This document shows positions 1 through 9,393 of a stretch of DNA of 64,000 bases, piece by piece; within the stretch, counting starts at the first letter, position 1; each line of letters opens with the position of its first letter. Source of the DNA: Gordonia sp. PP30. GTDB lineage: Bacteria; Actinomycetota; Actinomycetes; Mycobacteriales; Mycobacteriaceae. The notes beneath the pieces were generated by a model that was not told where the DNA came from, did no database searches, and saw only the letters and a program-made list of their open reading frames with translations. Location: contig NZ_CP095864.1 in NCBI RefSeq assembly GCF_023100845.1, positions 2,852,001 through 2,916,000 of the forward strand, in the 5' to 3' direction. A program made the position numbers and the translations under genes.

Positions 1-1673
1 ACCCGCGCACCAAGGAACTGGTCAAGGACATGACCGACCAGGACATCTGGAACCTGAAGCGCGGCGGGCACGACTATCGCAAGATCTACGCCGCGTACCA
101 GTCCGCCCTCAGCCACAAGGGCCAGCCGACGGTCATCCTGGCGCACACCATCAAGGGCTACACCCTGGGCAGCCACTTCGAGGGACGCAACGCGACCCAT
201 CAGATGAAGAAGATGACGCTCGACGATCTGAAGGCCTTCCGCGACACCAACCGGATCCCGATCACCGACGAGCAGCTCGAGGCCGACCCGTATCTGCCGC
301 CGTACTACCACCCCGGCATGGACTCCCCGGAGATCCAGTACATGCTCGGGCGCCGGGAGCATCTCGGCGGTTTCCTGCCCAAGCGGCACCTGACCCCGAA
401 GCCGCTGAAGCCGGACACCACCAAGGCGCTGCGCGCCGTCTCCGGCGGGTCGGGCAAGCAGATGGTGGCCACCACCATGGCGCTGGTCCGCATCTTCAAA
501 GAACTGCTGCGCGATCCGGAGATCGGCAAGCGCATCGTGCCGATCATCCCGGACGAGGCCCGCACCTTCGGCATGGACTCGTGGTTCCCGACCCTGAAGA
601 TCTACAACCCGGCCGGGCAGCTGTACCGGTCGGTCGACGCCGAGCTGATGCTCGCCTACAAGGAGGATCAGACCGGGCGGATCCTGCACGAGGGCATCAA
701 CGAGGCCGGTTCGACGGCGTCGTTCACGGCCGTGGGGACGTCGTACGCGACCCACAACGAGCCGATGATCCCGCTGTACATCTTCTACTCGATGTTCGGC
801 TTCCAGCGGACCGGTGACAGCTTCTGGGCGGCCGCCGATCAGATGGCGCACGGCTTCGTGATCGGGGCGACGGCCGGTCGTACCACGCTGACCGGCGAGG
901 GCCTGCAGCACGCGGACGGTCATTCCCATCTGCTCGCGGCCAGCAACCCGGGCGTCGTCGCCTACGACCCGGCCTTCGCCTACGAGCTGGCCCGCCTCAT
1001 CGAGGACGGCCTGCGCCGCATGTACGGGGACGATCCGGAGAAGATCTACTACTACCTCACCGTCTACAACGAGCCCATCCACCAGCCGGCCGAGCCGGCG
1101 GATCTGGACCTGGAGGGCCTGCGCAAGGGCATCTACCTCTACCGCCCGGCCGCCGCAGCCGGCGAGCACCGCGCCTCCATCCTGGTCTCCGGCATCACCA
1201 TGGGCGACGGCCTGCTCGCCCAGGACATGCTGGCGGAGGACTGGAACGTAGCCGCCGACGTCTACTCGGTGACGTCGTGGACCGAGCCGGCCCGCGAGGG
1301 CGTCGAATGCGACAAGCGGGAGCTGCGCGAGGGCGTCGTCGGCAAGCCGTGGGTCACCGAACTGCTGGAACGCGGCGAGGGCCCGTTCGTGGCCGCCTCG
1401 GACTACCAGCGCGCCGTGCAGGAACAGATCCGCGCCTATGTGCCCGGCACCTACCTGACGCTCGGCACCGACGGTTTCGGCTTCTCCGACACCCGCTCGG
1501 CGGCCCGCCGCGTGTTCAACGTCGACGCGGCCTCGATCGCCGTCGGCGTGCTCACCGCCCTGGCCCGCGACGGCAAGATCGACCGCTCGGTACCCGCCGC
1601 GGCCGCCGAGAAGTACGCGATCACCGACGTCTCGGCCGCCCCGGTCTCCACCGCCGACCCCGGCTCCGCGTAG
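1..1673 (+). CDS. aceE: Pyruvate dehydrogenase E1 component, C-terminal part (partial at window start)
   Basis: Homodimeric thiamine-diphosphate E1 of the pyruvate dehydrogenase complex, which decarboxylates pyruvate and passes the acetyl group to the E2 lipoyl arm in the cytoplasm. The reading frame (phase from base 3) is open from the first base, so the N-terminus lies outside. About 557 C-terminal residues of a protein usually about 900 long are visible. Recognisable stretches include [34 protein letters not shown] and [15 protein letters not shown], typical of the AceE middle and transketolase C-terminal domains. It ends at TAG 1671-1673 just before a long perfect palindrome. In mycobacteria aceE also lies next to the Rv2242-fabD block; here two extra genes separate them. 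Identification is secure. Confidence 0.96.
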   Translation, partial: PRTKELVKDMTDQDIWNLKRGGHDYRKIYAAYQSALSHKGQPTVILAHTIKGYTLGSHFEGRNATHQMKKMTLDDLKAFRDTNRIPITDEQLEADPYLPPYYHPGMDSPEIQYMLGRREHLGGFLPKRHLTPKPLKPDTTKALRAVSGGSGKQMVATTMALVRIFKELLRDPEIGKRIVPIIPDEARTFGMDSWFPTLKIYNPAGQLYRSVDAELMLAYKEDQTGRILHEGINEAGSTASFTAVGTSYATHNEPMIPLYIFYSMFGFQRTGDSFWAAADQMAHGFVIGATAGRTTLTGEGLQHADGHSHLLAASNPGVVAYDPAFAYELARLIEDGLRRMYGDDPEKIYYYLTVYNEPIHQPAEPADLDLEGLRKGIYLYRPAAAAGEHRASILVSGITMGDGLLAQDMLAEDWNVAADVYSVTSWTEPAREGVECDKRELREGVVGKPWVTELLERGEGPFVAASDYQRAVQEQIRAYVPGTYLTLGTDGFGFSDTRSAARRVFNVDAASIAVGVLTALARDGKIDRSVPAAAAEKYAITDVSAAPVSTADPGSA

Positions 1674-1685
1674 TCCGTCCGCGTG

Positions 1686-1731
1686 GTCATGATTCCGCTC
1701 GACCGGCATGCCGGTCGAGCGGAATCATGAC
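1686..1731. terminator. 46-bp perfect palindrome after aceE
   Basis: Bases 1686-1731 form a perfect inverted repeat with 23-bp arms meeting at 1708/1709 (core GACCGGCATGCCGGTC). It starts 12 bases after the aceE stop and has no T-tract. Actinobacteria commonly terminate at such T-less hairpins, so a terminator is the simplest reading. A cruciform or protein-binding site remains possible because a zero-loop palindrome this long and exact is unusual. Confidence 0.75.
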
Positions 1732-1885
1732 GGTCGAGCCCGCGACGAAGCCAAGCTCCCACACCACGAGCGCGTTCCCCCATTCGGACGACAATCCGAT
1801 CCGCCGGTCAGGGGCGGATACGCTGAGCGGGCCCTATTCGGCGGGACCGCGATGTCCGCCGACCGCCCGAAAGGACCAGCCCGTC

Positions 1886-2812
1886 GTGACGCAGCCTCCG
1901 CTCCCACCCGAATCGGCGCCACCCCCGTCACCGGCACCGCGGCGGAACGTGGCGCCGATCGTCGTCGCGGTGATCGGCGCGGTCGTCGTGGTGGCGGTGA
2001 TCGCCGCCGGGATCACCGCATTCCTCCTGACCCGGCACGGCGGCGGCACGACGGCGGAGGGCGGGAGTCACACCGACTGTGTCTACACCGACGCGCCCTT
2101 CGACTGGGAGGCCACGATCGCCTCGGTCGAGGCCCAGGTCAAGGCCGCACCGGCCGACCAGAAGGCTCAGGGCGAGGCGTACCTGACACTGCTGCGCGAG
2201 GGCAGTCAGAAGCAGCGCAGCGCACCGAAGCCGCCGTCCAAGGCTCCCGACACCGGCACCGTCACGATGACGCTGAAGACCAACGACGGCGACGTCCCGA
2301 TGACCCTGGACCGCGCGAAGGCGCCGTGTAACGTCAACGCCCTCGTCTCGCTGTCGAAGGACGGCTACTACAACGGCACCTCCTGCCACCGCCTCGTCGC
2401 CAAGGAGACGCTCAGTGTCCTGCAGTGCGGCGATCCGACGGGCACCGGCGCCTCCGGCCCCGGCTGGACCAGCCCGGACGAGCTGCCCATCGGCCTAGCG
2501 ACCGCCCCCGGCGACGACACCCCGTTCGGCATGGATCAGGCGTACATCTACCCGCGCGGCACCCTCGCCATCGCCAACCGGAACGACCCCTCCATGGGCA
2601 CCACCGATACCGGCAGCGCCCAGTTCTTCATCGTCACCAGAGATTCCCGACTTCCGGCCACCCTGACCATCGTCGGGCACGTCGGCGATGCCGGAATGAG
2701 AGTGATCGACGACGTCGCCCGCGGCGGTATCATCCCCGGCGCCGCCGGCACCGCGGACGACGGTAACCCGAAGACCCCACTGGACATCGAACACGTCGAC
2801 GTCCGCGACTGA
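1886..2812 (+). CDS. Membrane-anchored cyclophilin-type peptidyl-prolyl cis-trans isomerase
   Basis: Predicted 308-residue cyclophilin catalysing proline isomerisation outside the membrane. The start is GTG 1886, with AAGGA at 1871-1875 ten bases upstream; the frame is open further upstream but without start signals. A proline-rich cytoplasmic tail (about 1-20) is followed by one membrane segment (about 23-48, rich in V/I/A), a linker, and a cyclophilin domain from about residue 130. Visible signatures are MTLDRAKAPCNVNALVSL, YYNGTSCHR and GSAQFFIVT. The classical FHRVI is changed to SCHRLV here and two cysteines flank the site (C near NVNA and SCH), as in other actinobacterial secreted cyclophilins. 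It stands alone between aceE and the kinase. The family is clear; substrate unknown. Confidence 0.9.
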   Translation: MTQPPLPPESAPPPSPAPRRNVAPIVVAVIGAVVVVAVIAAGITAFLLTRHGGGTTAEGGSHTDCVYTDAPFDWEATIASVEAQVKAAPADQKAQGEAYLTLLREGSQKQRSAPKPPSKAPDTGTVTMTLKTNDGDVPMTLDRAKAPCNVNALVSLSKDGYYNGTSCHRLVAKETLSVLQCGDPTGTGASGPGWTSPDELPIGLATAPGDDTPFGMDQAYIYPRGTLAIANRNDPSMGTTDTGSAQFFIVTRDSRLPATLTIVGHVGDAGMRVIDDVARGGIIPGAAGTADDGNPKTPLDIEHVDVRD

Positions 2813-2884
2813 ACTTCACCGCTCAGCACCGCGTACGCCCCGCTCCCCGCTCCGGCCTGCCCGCTGCCCGTTCGTTCGCCCCCG

Positions 2885-2960
2885 CTACCCCGCTCGGTCG
2901 AGCGGAGTCGAGACCACCCGCTCGGCGGCTGAGCCCCTCGACTCGGCTCGGAACCCACCG
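2885..2960. repeat. Intergenic repeat-like GTCGAG / CTGAGCC stretch
   Basis: The 289-base gap between the cyclophilin and the kinase holds no credible gene. Its middle contains overlapping inverted motifs (GGTCGAGCGGAGTCGAGACC, then GGCTGAGCCCCTCGACTCGG) related to those at 12.8, 14.2 and 19.5 kb. They look like members of one dispersed GC-rich intergenic repeat family. Copy number elsewhere cannot be seen from here. Confidence 0.5.
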
Positions 2961-3101
2961 GTCGTGCCCCAAGTCACGACCGCGGCGAAGGACGCCGCCC
3001 CACGACGGCGCGCGTTCCATCGTTCGAGTGTCGCCCCGGTCTACCGACCGGCGCCGGATATGCTGAGTCGGCCGCACTCGACCGACCCGGAGGACGCCGC
3101 T

Positions 3102-5156
3102 GTGGAACTCACACCCGGAACCACCTTCGCCGGGTATACGGTCATCTCCCTGCTCGGTCGCGGCGGCATGGGACACGTGTACCTCGTGGAGAATCCCGCG
3201 CTCGGCCGGCGCGAGGCCCTGAAGGTGGTGACCGCGGGCGCCTCACCCGACTTCGCCGAACGCTTCGCCCGCGAAGCCAGAATCGCCGCCGGCCTTCACC
3301 ACCCGTCGATCATCACCGTCTACGCCTACGGTGTCACCGGCGGCGTCCCCTGGTTCACGATGCGTCACCTCGACGGGAACGACCTGAATGGCGCCCGCCT
3401 GCCCGACACCGAGATCCTCGCCGTCGCCCAGCACGCGGCGGCCGCCCTTGACTACGCCCACGATCACGGCGTGATCCACCGGGACATCAAGCCCGCCAAC
3501 ATCTTCCTGACCCGCGACACCCGCGGCCAGATCGAGACGGCCACCGTCCTCGACTTCGGCATCGCCCGCCCGAACGATGTGGACGGTCTCACCGGCACCG
3601 GCATGTTCATCGGCACCCTCAAATACAGCGCACCCGAAGCGATCGACGGCCGCGAACCCACTGCCGCCGCCGACCAGTACTCCCTCGCCTGCACCCTCTA
3701 CGAACTGTTCACCGGCGCACCGCCGTTCACCGAACCCACGCCGATCGCCCTGATGCGCGCCCACGCCGACAAGCCGGTGCCGCCGATCAGCAGCCGCCGC
3801 CCCGACCTGGCCCGTCTCGACCCGGTCTTCGGTCGTGCCCTCGCCAAGGACGCCGCCGAGCGTTATCCCGACTGCCGCACCTTCGCCAGCGCGCTCGGCG
3901 CCGCCGCATCCTCACCGACGATGGCACCCACGCTCGAGCCACCGGTCACGGCGGCCACTCCGGCAACGGCAGCACCGACGGTCCGGCATCCCTCCGCCCC
4001 GGCGGAGTATTCCCCGACCGTGCACCGTCCAGCGCCGCTACCACTCGGTGCCCCGGCGCCCCACCCCCCTTCCTCGAGCCGGGGGCGCGGGCCCCTGATC
4101 ACCGGAATCGTCGCCATCGTCGTCCTCGCGCTGATCGCCGCGGGGGTCGCCGGGTACTTCCTCGTGCGAGGCTCCGGCGCCGCGGATTCACGCGTATCGA
4201 TGATCAGCACCGATCAGGGGCGGACCTGCGCGGTCCGCGGTGGCGAGGTCTACTGCTGGGGCGGGGGCAGCCGGACGCCCGCCCGGATCGGCACGCTGAA
4301 CGGCGCCACCGCGGTATCCGTATCCGGCGGCACGGCGTGCGCGGTCGACCACGGAAAGGCCTACTGCTGGAACGGCGGCACCGGCACGACGACCTCGAGC
4401 GCCGAGCCTGCCCCGGTACCGGGCCTGCCCGGCGACGTCACCGCGATCAGCACCGACGGTTCCACCACCTGCGCTATCGCCGATGCAGGTCTCTACTGCT
4501 GGGGCGGCAACAGCCGCGGCCAGCTCGGCGACGGCACCACGGCGGCCCGATCGACTCCCGCGCGCATCGCCGGCCTGAGTCACGTCACCGACGTCTCCGT
4601 AGAGGGAGCTTCCGAGGACGGTTCGACGGTCTGCGCGATCGCGGACGGCGCACCGTACTGCTGGGGCGACAACCTCGCGGGCCAAGTCGGCGACGGAACC
4701 ACGGAGAACCGGCCGCGCCCGGTCCACGTGAAAGACCTCCCGACCGCACAGGCGATTCGGACCGGCTGGGGTACCAGCTGTGCGATCTCGGCCAAGCGGC
4801 TCTACTGCTGGGGGACCAGTCTGAACACCGACACCCGGCGGCCGAGCACTCCCAGTGTGAACAGCGCCCTCGACGGTGATGTCACGGCGATCGGCGTCTC
4901 GTCCAGGGTGTGCGCGGTCGCCGGAGACGACGTCTTCTGCTGGGGCACGGGCAGGTATTCGCGCCCGCCCGCGCGGGTGAGCGGAGCCCCGAACGGCGTG
5001 ACGTCTCTGAGCGTCGGCGCCGTCAACGGACTCACGACCGCATGCGTCATCTCCGACGGCGCCGCCTGGTGCTGGGGCAGCAACGTGTTCGGCGATGTCG
5101 GGGACGGCACGAACCACCCCGCCGACACACCCGTGAAGGTCGGCTTCCCCGCTTGA
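3102..5156 (+). CDS. Transmembrane Ser/Thr protein kinase with extracellular RCC1-like repeat domain
   Basis: Predicted 684-residue receptor-type Hanks kinase. The start is GTG 3102, with GGAGGA (3089-3094) seven bases upstream; this removes 46 implausible residues from the longer open frame. Kinase domain about 10-270: glycine loop GRGGMG (19-24), Lys41 in ALKVV, HRDIKPAN with catalytic Asp128, DFG at 151-153. A proline/threonine-rich linker (about 275-330) precedes one membrane segment (about 331-353). The remainder (about 365-684) has seven repeats of the pattern C-A/V-(about 8)-Y/F/W-CWG, some followed by LGDGT, as in RCC1 propellers. Each repeat carries two cysteines, suggesting seven disulfides outside the cell. 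Mycobacterial sensor kinases use PASTA or NHL domains instead. Ligand and targets are unknown. Confidence 0.92.
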   Translation: MELTPGTTFAGYTVISLLGRGGMGHVYLVENPALGRREALKVVTAGASPDFAERFAREARIAAGLHHPSIITVYAYGVTGGVPWFTMRHLDGNDLNGARLPDTEILAVAQHAAAALDYAHDHGVIHRDIKPANIFLTRDTRGQIETATVLDFGIARPNDVDGLTGTGMFIGTLKYSAPEAIDGREPTAAADQYSLACTLYELFTGAPPFTEPTPIALMRAHADKPVPPISSRRPDLARLDPVFGRALAKDAAERYPDCRTFASALGAAASSPTMAPTLEPPVTAATPATAAPTVRHPSAPAEYSPTVHRPAPLPLGAPAPHPPSSSRGRGPLITGIVAIVVLALIAAGVAGYFLVRGSGAADSRVSMISTDQGRTCAVRGGEVYCWGGGSRTPARIGTLNGATAVSVSGGTACAVDHGKAYCWNGGTGTTTSSAEPAPVPGLPGDVTAISTDGSTTCAIADAGLYCWGGNSRGQLGDGTTAARSTPARIAGLSHVTDVSVEGASEDGSTVCAIADGAPYCWGDNLAGQVGDGTTENRPRPVHVKDLPTAQAIRTGWGTSCAISAKRLYCWGTSLNTDTRRPSTPSVNSALDGDVTAIGVSSRVCAVAGDDVFCWGTGRYSRPPARVSGAPNGVTSLSVGAVNGLTTACVISDGAAWCWGSNVFGDVGDGTNHPADTPVKVGFPA

Positions 5157-5231
5157 TCCCCTCGCGGCCACACCGGGAGACGGGTCTCCGTCACCCGCGG
5201 CACGAATCCCCAGGCCAGTTACCCTGAACAC

Positions 5232-6497
5232 GTGCCCGATGATCCACTGAGCCCCGAGCGAGTCGCCGACCTGATCGGCGAGCGCGGGGCGCACATCCCG
5301 ACGTCGTCGTCCGTGCACGACGCGCTGCCCGACACGCTGCTGCGCCGCATCAAGCAGTACAGCGGGCGGCTGGCGACCGAGGCCGTGCACTCCATGTCCG
5401 ACCAGCTCCCCTACTTCGGTGACCTCGACGCCGCCCAGCGCGCCAGCGTCCAGCTGGTCGTGCAGACCGCGGTGGTCAACTTCGTCGAGTGGATCTCCGA
5501 CCCCGAGGGCAACGTCAAGTTCACCGTGCAGGCGTTCCAGGTGGTCCCGCAGGACCTGGCACGGCGCGTCACGCTGCTGCAGACCGTCGAGATGGTCCGC
5601 GTCGCCATGGAGTTCTTCGAGAAGTGGCTGCCCCTGCTGGCCCGGAACGACGCGCAGCTGCGTGCGCTCACCGAATCGGTGCTGCGCTACGGCCGCGAGA
5701 TCGGTTTCGCCGCGGCCGCCATCTACGCCTCCGCCGCGGAGTCGCGCGGCGCCTGGGACTCCCGTCTCGAAGCGCTGGTGGTCGACGGCGTGGTCCGCGG
5801 CGACACCGGTCCGGAGATGGTCTCCCGGGCCGCCGCCCTCAGCTGGGACGCGTCCGCCCCCGCCACGGTTCTCGTCGGATCGCCGCCCCCGGAACAGAAC
5901 GTGTCGGTGCCGCTCGCCATTCACAACACCGCCAAGCGGTACGACCGCGCCGCCCTCTCGGTGGTGCAGGGGCGGCGCCTCGTCGCGATCGTGTCCGGTG
6001 CGCTGACGCCCACCGACCGGTTCCTCTCCGATCTCCTCGATCATTTCGCCGACGCCCCCGTCGTCGTCGGGCCGACGATGCCGAACCTGGCGAGCGCGCA
6101 CATCAGCGCCACCGAGGCGATCGCCGGGATCGAGGCCGTCGTCGGCTGGCCGGGCGCTCCGCGGCCCGCGTTCAGTTCCGATCTGCTCCCGGAACGAGCC
6201 CTCAACGGCGACCGCAGCGCGGTCCGCACGCTGACCGACGGGCTCGTGCTGCCGGTGGACGACGCGGGCACTCTGTCGGAGACTCTGGACGCCTATCTGG
6301 ACGCCGGATGCTCGATCGAGCAGTGCGCCCGCGCGTTGTACGTTCATCCCAATACGGTCCGCTATCGCTTGAAAAAGATCGCGGATGCGACCGGACGTGA
6401 TCCAAGTAACCCGCGTGACGCCTACGTCTTGCGTGTCGCGGCCACCGTCGGCCGATTGACACGATTCGGCCAAGAATCACCCTCAGTAACCCCGTGA
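5232..6497 (+). CDS. mabR: PucR-family transcriptional regulator of the FAS-II/mycolate operon (MabR-like)
   Basis: A 421-residue regulator matching in position and architecture the mycobacterial Rv2242/MabR, which controls the fabD-acpM-kasA operon. GTG 5232 is the start. The N-terminal two thirds has no named domain. The C-terminus carries the PucR helix-turn-helix: CSIEQCARALYVHPNTVRYR followed by LKKIADATGRDP (about 360-395). It lies immediately upstream of fabD on the same strand with a 191-base gap containing an 8-bp-arm palindrome (6619-6637) that could be its operator. Known biology: MabR binds an inverted TTTTGT/ACAAAA-type site before fabD and responds to acyl-CoAs. Transfer of that role to this gene is inference from synteny. 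Confidence 0.88.
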   Translation: MPDDPLSPERVADLIGERGAHIPTSSSVHDALPDTLLRRIKQYSGRLATEAVHSMSDQLPYFGDLDAAQRASVQLVVQTAVVNFVEWISDPEGNVKFTVQAFQVVPQDLARRVTLLQTVEMVRVAMEFFEKWLPLLARNDAQLRALTESVLRYGREIGFAAAAIYASAAESRGAWDSRLEALVVDGVVRGDTGPEMVSRAAALSWDASAPATVLVGSPPPEQNVSVPLAIHNTAKRYDRAALSVVQGRRLVAIVSGALTPTDRFLSDLLDHFADAPVVVGPTMPNLASAHISATEAIAGIEAVVGWPGAPRPAFSSDLLPERALNGDRSAVRTLTDGLVLPVDDAGTLSETLDAYLDAGCSIEQCARALYVHPNTVRYRLKKIADATGRDPSNPRDAYVLRVAATVGRLTRFGQESPSVTP

Positions 6498-6618
6498 GTC
6501 ACAGTCGTTGCAGACCTTGTCCCCCATTTGTGCAGGCAGAGGCGATTTGGCAACGATTCGGTAACGGATCTCGGCGCGGCAACGATGGGGGCAACGCCCG
6601 GGGGTCACCCAACGCCCA

Positions 6619-6637
6619 TTTGTAGGAACCCTACAAA
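6619..6637. promoter_or_regulatory. Candidate MabR operator upstream of fabD
   Basis: The inverted repeat TTTGTAGG-AAC-CCTACAAA (8-bp arms, 3-base centre) lies 52 bases before the fabD start in an otherwise GC-rich gap. It resembles the TTTTGT...ACAAAA sites described for mycobacterial MabR, but the spacing between the TTTGT and ACAAA blocks is 9 here, so the match is in kind, not exact. Confidence 0.55.
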
Positions 6638-6688
6638 ATCTGGCCGAAAGGTTCAGACGGCTCAACACCCCGCGGAGGGCCTCCGACG

Positions 6689-7615
6689 GTGTTCTCTGAT
6701 CACGTGCTTTCGTTGCTTGCGCCCGGACAGGGTTCACAGAAGCCCGGCATGTTGACCGAGTGGTTGACCGAGCCCGGGGCCACCGAACGCGTGACCGCCT
6801 GGTCCGACGCGATCGGCCTGGACCTCGTGACGCTCGGCACCACGGCCACGGCCGAGGAGATCACCGATACCGCGGTGACCCAGCCGCTCGTCGTCGCCGC
6901 CTCGTTGCTCTCGTACGACCGCTTGCGCGGCGTATACGGCGACCTGCCCGCCGACACTCTCGTCGCCGGGCACTCGGTCGGCGAACTGGCCGCCGCCGCG
7001 ATCGCCGGCGTCATCTCCGACGACGACGCCGTCCGCCTGGCCGCCATCCGCGGAGCCGAGATGGCCAAGGCCTGCGCGCTGATCCCGACCACCATGGCCG
7101 CCGTCCTCGGCGGCGACGAGGCCGCCGTCCTCGAGCGCCTCGACGAGTACGAGCTGATCCCGGCCAACCGCAACGCCGTCGGCCAGATCGTGGCCGCGGG
7201 CGCCGTCGAGGCCATCGACAAGCTCGTCGACAACGCCCCCGACAAGGCCCGGGTCCGCCGGATCCCGGTCGCGGGCGCCTTCCACACCCACTTCATGGCC
7301 CCCGCCCAGGAGGCCGTCGCCGCCGCGGCCGCGCGGATCACGCCCCGCGACCCGACGCTGACCCTGCTGTCCAACGCGGACGGCCGGCCGGTCGCCTCGG
7401 GCGCCGAAGCCCTCGCCCGGCTCGTCTCCCAGGTCACCAGCCCGGTGCGCTGGGACCTCTGCTCGGCCACCATGCGCGACGCGGGCGTCGCCGCCATCGT
7501 CGAACTCGCTCCCGGCGGAACGCTCGCCGGTATCGCCAAGCGCGAGCTCAAGGGCGTGCCCACGCGCGCCGTCAAGGTCCCCGCCGATCTGGAGGACCTC
7601 CCAGGACTTGGATAG
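6689..7615 (+). CDS. fabD: Malonyl-CoA:ACP transacylase
   Basis: Cytoplasmic transacylase (308 aa) that loads malonate from CoA onto AcpM for FAS-II elongation of mycolate precursors. The N-terminal LLAPGQGSQ and the nucleophile motif GHSVGE (Ser96) are typical; AGAFHTHFM carries the catalytic histidine. Start GTG 6689 is preceded by GGAGGG (6674-6679) at nine bases. An in-frame GTG at 6704 would give a start closer to mycobacterial FabD but has no ribosome site at proper distance. First gene of the fabD-acpM-kasA unit; a 110-base gap separates it from acpM. Confidence 0.95.
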   Translation: MFSDHVLSLLAPGQGSQKPGMLTEWLTEPGATERVTAWSDAIGLDLVTLGTTATAEEITDTAVTQPLVVAASLLSYDRLRGVYGDLPADTLVAGHSVGELAAAAIAGVISDDDAVRLAAIRGAEMAKACALIPTTMAAVLGGDEAAVLERLDEYELIPANRNAVGQIVAAGAVEAIDKLVDNAPDKARVRRIPVAGAFHTHFMAPAQEAVAAAAARITPRDPTLTLLSNADGRPVASGAEALARLVSQVTSPVRWDLCSATMRDAGVAAIVELAPGGTLAGIAKRELKGVPTRAVKVPADLEDLPGLG

Positions 7616-7725
7616 CGGTCGGTAACCCGACCCTCCGGAGAGCCGCAACCCCGCGGCTCCGTCCAACGCGGCCCACCGGCCGCATCCGGACAGCAAGACA
7701 CGTCACAACTACGAAGGAGACCCCC

Positions 7726-8028
7726 GTGGCCGCCACTCAGGAACAGCTCGTCGCCGGCATCGCCGAGATCATCGAAGAGGTCACCGGCATCGAGCCGTCG
7801 GAAGTCACCATGGAGAAGTCGTTCGTCGACGACCTGGACATCGACTCGCTCTCGATGGTGGAGATCGCCGTCCAGACCGAGGACAAGTACGGCGTGAAGA
7901 TCCCGGACGAGGACCTCGCCGGCCTGCGCACCGTCGGCGACGCCGTCGGTTACATCCAGAAGCTCGAAGCCGAGAACCCCGAGGCCGCCGCCGCCATCGC
8001 GGCCCAGATCGAGGCTGACAAGGCCTGA
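7726..8028 (+). CDS. acpM: Meromycolate extension acyl carrier protein
   Basis: Acyl carrier protein of 100 residues that carries the growing acyl chain through FAS-II. The phosphopantetheine site is Ser41 in [12 protein letters not shown]. The C-terminus is extended and acidic/alanine-rich ([18 protein letters not shown]), as in AcpM, though shorter than the 115-residue M. tuberculosis protein. GTG 7726 has GAAGGAGA just upstream (7713-7720); the longer open frame above it is a shadow of fabD in another frame. The stop lies one base before the kasA ATG, so the two are translationally linked. Confidence 0.95.
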   Translation: MAATQEQLVAGIAEIIEEVTGIEPSEVTMEKSFVDDLDIDSLSMVEIAVQTEDKYGVKIPDEDLAGLRTVGDAVGYIQKLEAENPEAAAAIAAQIEADKA

Positions 8029-8029
8029 T

Positions 8030-9298
8030 ATGACCGAGCTGCGTGACTTCTCCACCCGCGGTGGAGACTTCCCCAGTGTGGTCGTGACCTCCATGGTCGC
8101 CACCACCTCCCTGGGCGTCGATCTCGACTCGACCTGGGAGAAGCTCGTGGCCGGTGAGTCCGGCATCCGGGAACTGACCGACGACTTCGTCACCCAGTAC
8201 GGCGAACTGCCGTGCCGCATCGGCGGACGCCTCATCGAGGATCCGGCCAATGAGGTCACCCGGGTCGAGGCACGCCGCATGGCGTACGTCGAGCGGATCT
8301 CCCACGTGATGAGCAAGCGCCTCTGGGCGCAGGCCGGCGAGCCCGAGGTGGACCCGGAGCGTCTGGCCGTCGTGATCGGCACCGGACAGGGTGGCGGCGA
8401 CGCCATGGTCGACGCCGTCAAGGCGATCGAGACCTCCGGCAACTACCGCAAGGTGTCGCCGCTGGCCGTCTCGATGGCCATGCCGAACGGCCCGGCCGCC
8501 GTGGCCGGTCTCAACGTGGGCGCACGCGCCGGCGTCATCACCCCGGTCTCGGCGTGTTCGTCGGGCGCCGAGGCGATCGCGCACGCGTGGCGGCACATCG
8601 TCATGGGTGACGCCGACATGGTGGTCACCGGTGGCGTGGAAGGCCACATCGACGCCATCCCGATCGCGGCGTTCTCGATGATGCGCGCCATGAGCACCCG
8701 CAACGACGATCCGGCGGCGGCCTCCCGGCCGTTCGACAAGGATCGCGACGGCTTCGTCTTCGGCGAGGCCGCGGCGATGATGATCCTCGAGCGCGAGGAT
8801 CACGCCAAGGCGCGCGGTGCGCACATCCACGCACGTGTGATGGGCGCGGGCATCACGTCCGACGGCTTCCATCTGGTGGCCCCGGATCCCAGCGGTCAGG
8901 GCAACACGCGGGCGATGCTCCGCGCGATGCAGACCGCGGGCCTCGCCAAGTCGGACATCGCGCACGTGAACGCGCACGCGACGTCGACCCCGATCGGCGA
9001 CACCGCCGAGGCACTGGGCATCCAGGCGGCCGTGGGCAACCACGCGGCCATCTACGCGCCCAAGTCGGCGCTGGGTCACTCGATCGGTGCCGTCGGCGCC
9101 CTCGAGGCGATCCTGACGATCAAGGCCGTCGAGGACGGCGTGATCCCGCCGACGCTCAACCTGGAGAACCTCGACCCCGAGTGCGGCGACATCGACGTCG
9201 TGCACGGTGAGGCTCGCCGCGGGCAGATCGACTACGCGCTGAGCAACTCGTTCGGTTTCGGCGGCCACAACGTGGCGCTCGCCTTCGGGCGCGCCTGA
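8030..9298 (+). CDS. kasA: Beta-ketoacyl-ACP synthase (KasA-type)
   Basis: Condensing enzyme (422 aa) that extends acyl-AcpM with malonyl-AcpM in mycolate biosynthesis. The thiolase-fold catalytic triad is visible: Cys176 in SACSSGAEA, His316 in [11 protein letters not shown] and His350 in KSALGHSIG. Start ATG 8030 directly follows the acpM stop. Mycobacteria continue with kasB and accD6; here the unit ends at a strong hairpin 15 bases after the stop, so one KAS must serve or another copy lies elsewhere. The unit is presumably transcribed from upstream of fabD and controlled by the PucR regulator. Confidence 0.95.
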   Translation: MTELRDFSTRGGDFPSVVVTSMVATTSLGVDLDSTWEKLVAGESGIRELTDDFVTQYGELPCRIGGRLIEDPANEVTRVEARRMAYVERISHVMSKRLWAQAGEPEVDPERLAVVIGTGQGGGDAMVDAVKAIETSGNYRKVSPLAVSMAMPNGPAAVAGLNVGARAGVITPVSACSSGAEAIAHAWRHIVMGDADMVVTGGVEGHIDAIPIAAFSMMRAMSTRNDDPAAASRPFDKDRDGFVFGEAAAMMILEREDHAKARGAHIHARVMGAGITSDGFHLVAPDPSGQGNTRAMLRAMQTAGLAKSDIAHVNAHATSTPIGDTAEALGIQAAVGNHAAIYAPKSALGHSIGAVGALEAILTIKAVEDGVIPPTLNLENLDPECGDIDVVHGEARRGQIDYALSNSFGFGGHNVALAFGRA

Positions 9299-9312
9299 GC
9301 CACCGCAGCACC

Positions 9313-9348
9313 CTCGCCGCCCGTCTCCACTCGGAGGCGGGCGGCGAG
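9313..9348 (+). terminator. Strong hairpin terminator after kasA
   Basis: A 16-bp stem (9313-9328 with 9333-9348, one G-T wobble) with loop ACTC starts 14 bases after the kasA stop. No T-run follows, as is common in actinobacteria. It closes the FAS-II operon. Confidence 0.85.
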
Positions 9349-9393
9349 TCGTCTGTCGCCCCCTGCGCGCGATCGCGGCACTACTGTGGCACG

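Noticed and set aside
4188..6473. 761-codon open frame opposite the kinase and mabR genes
   Set aside because: It crosses two well-supported genes and its product is an R/G/A/D-rich shadow without domain features.
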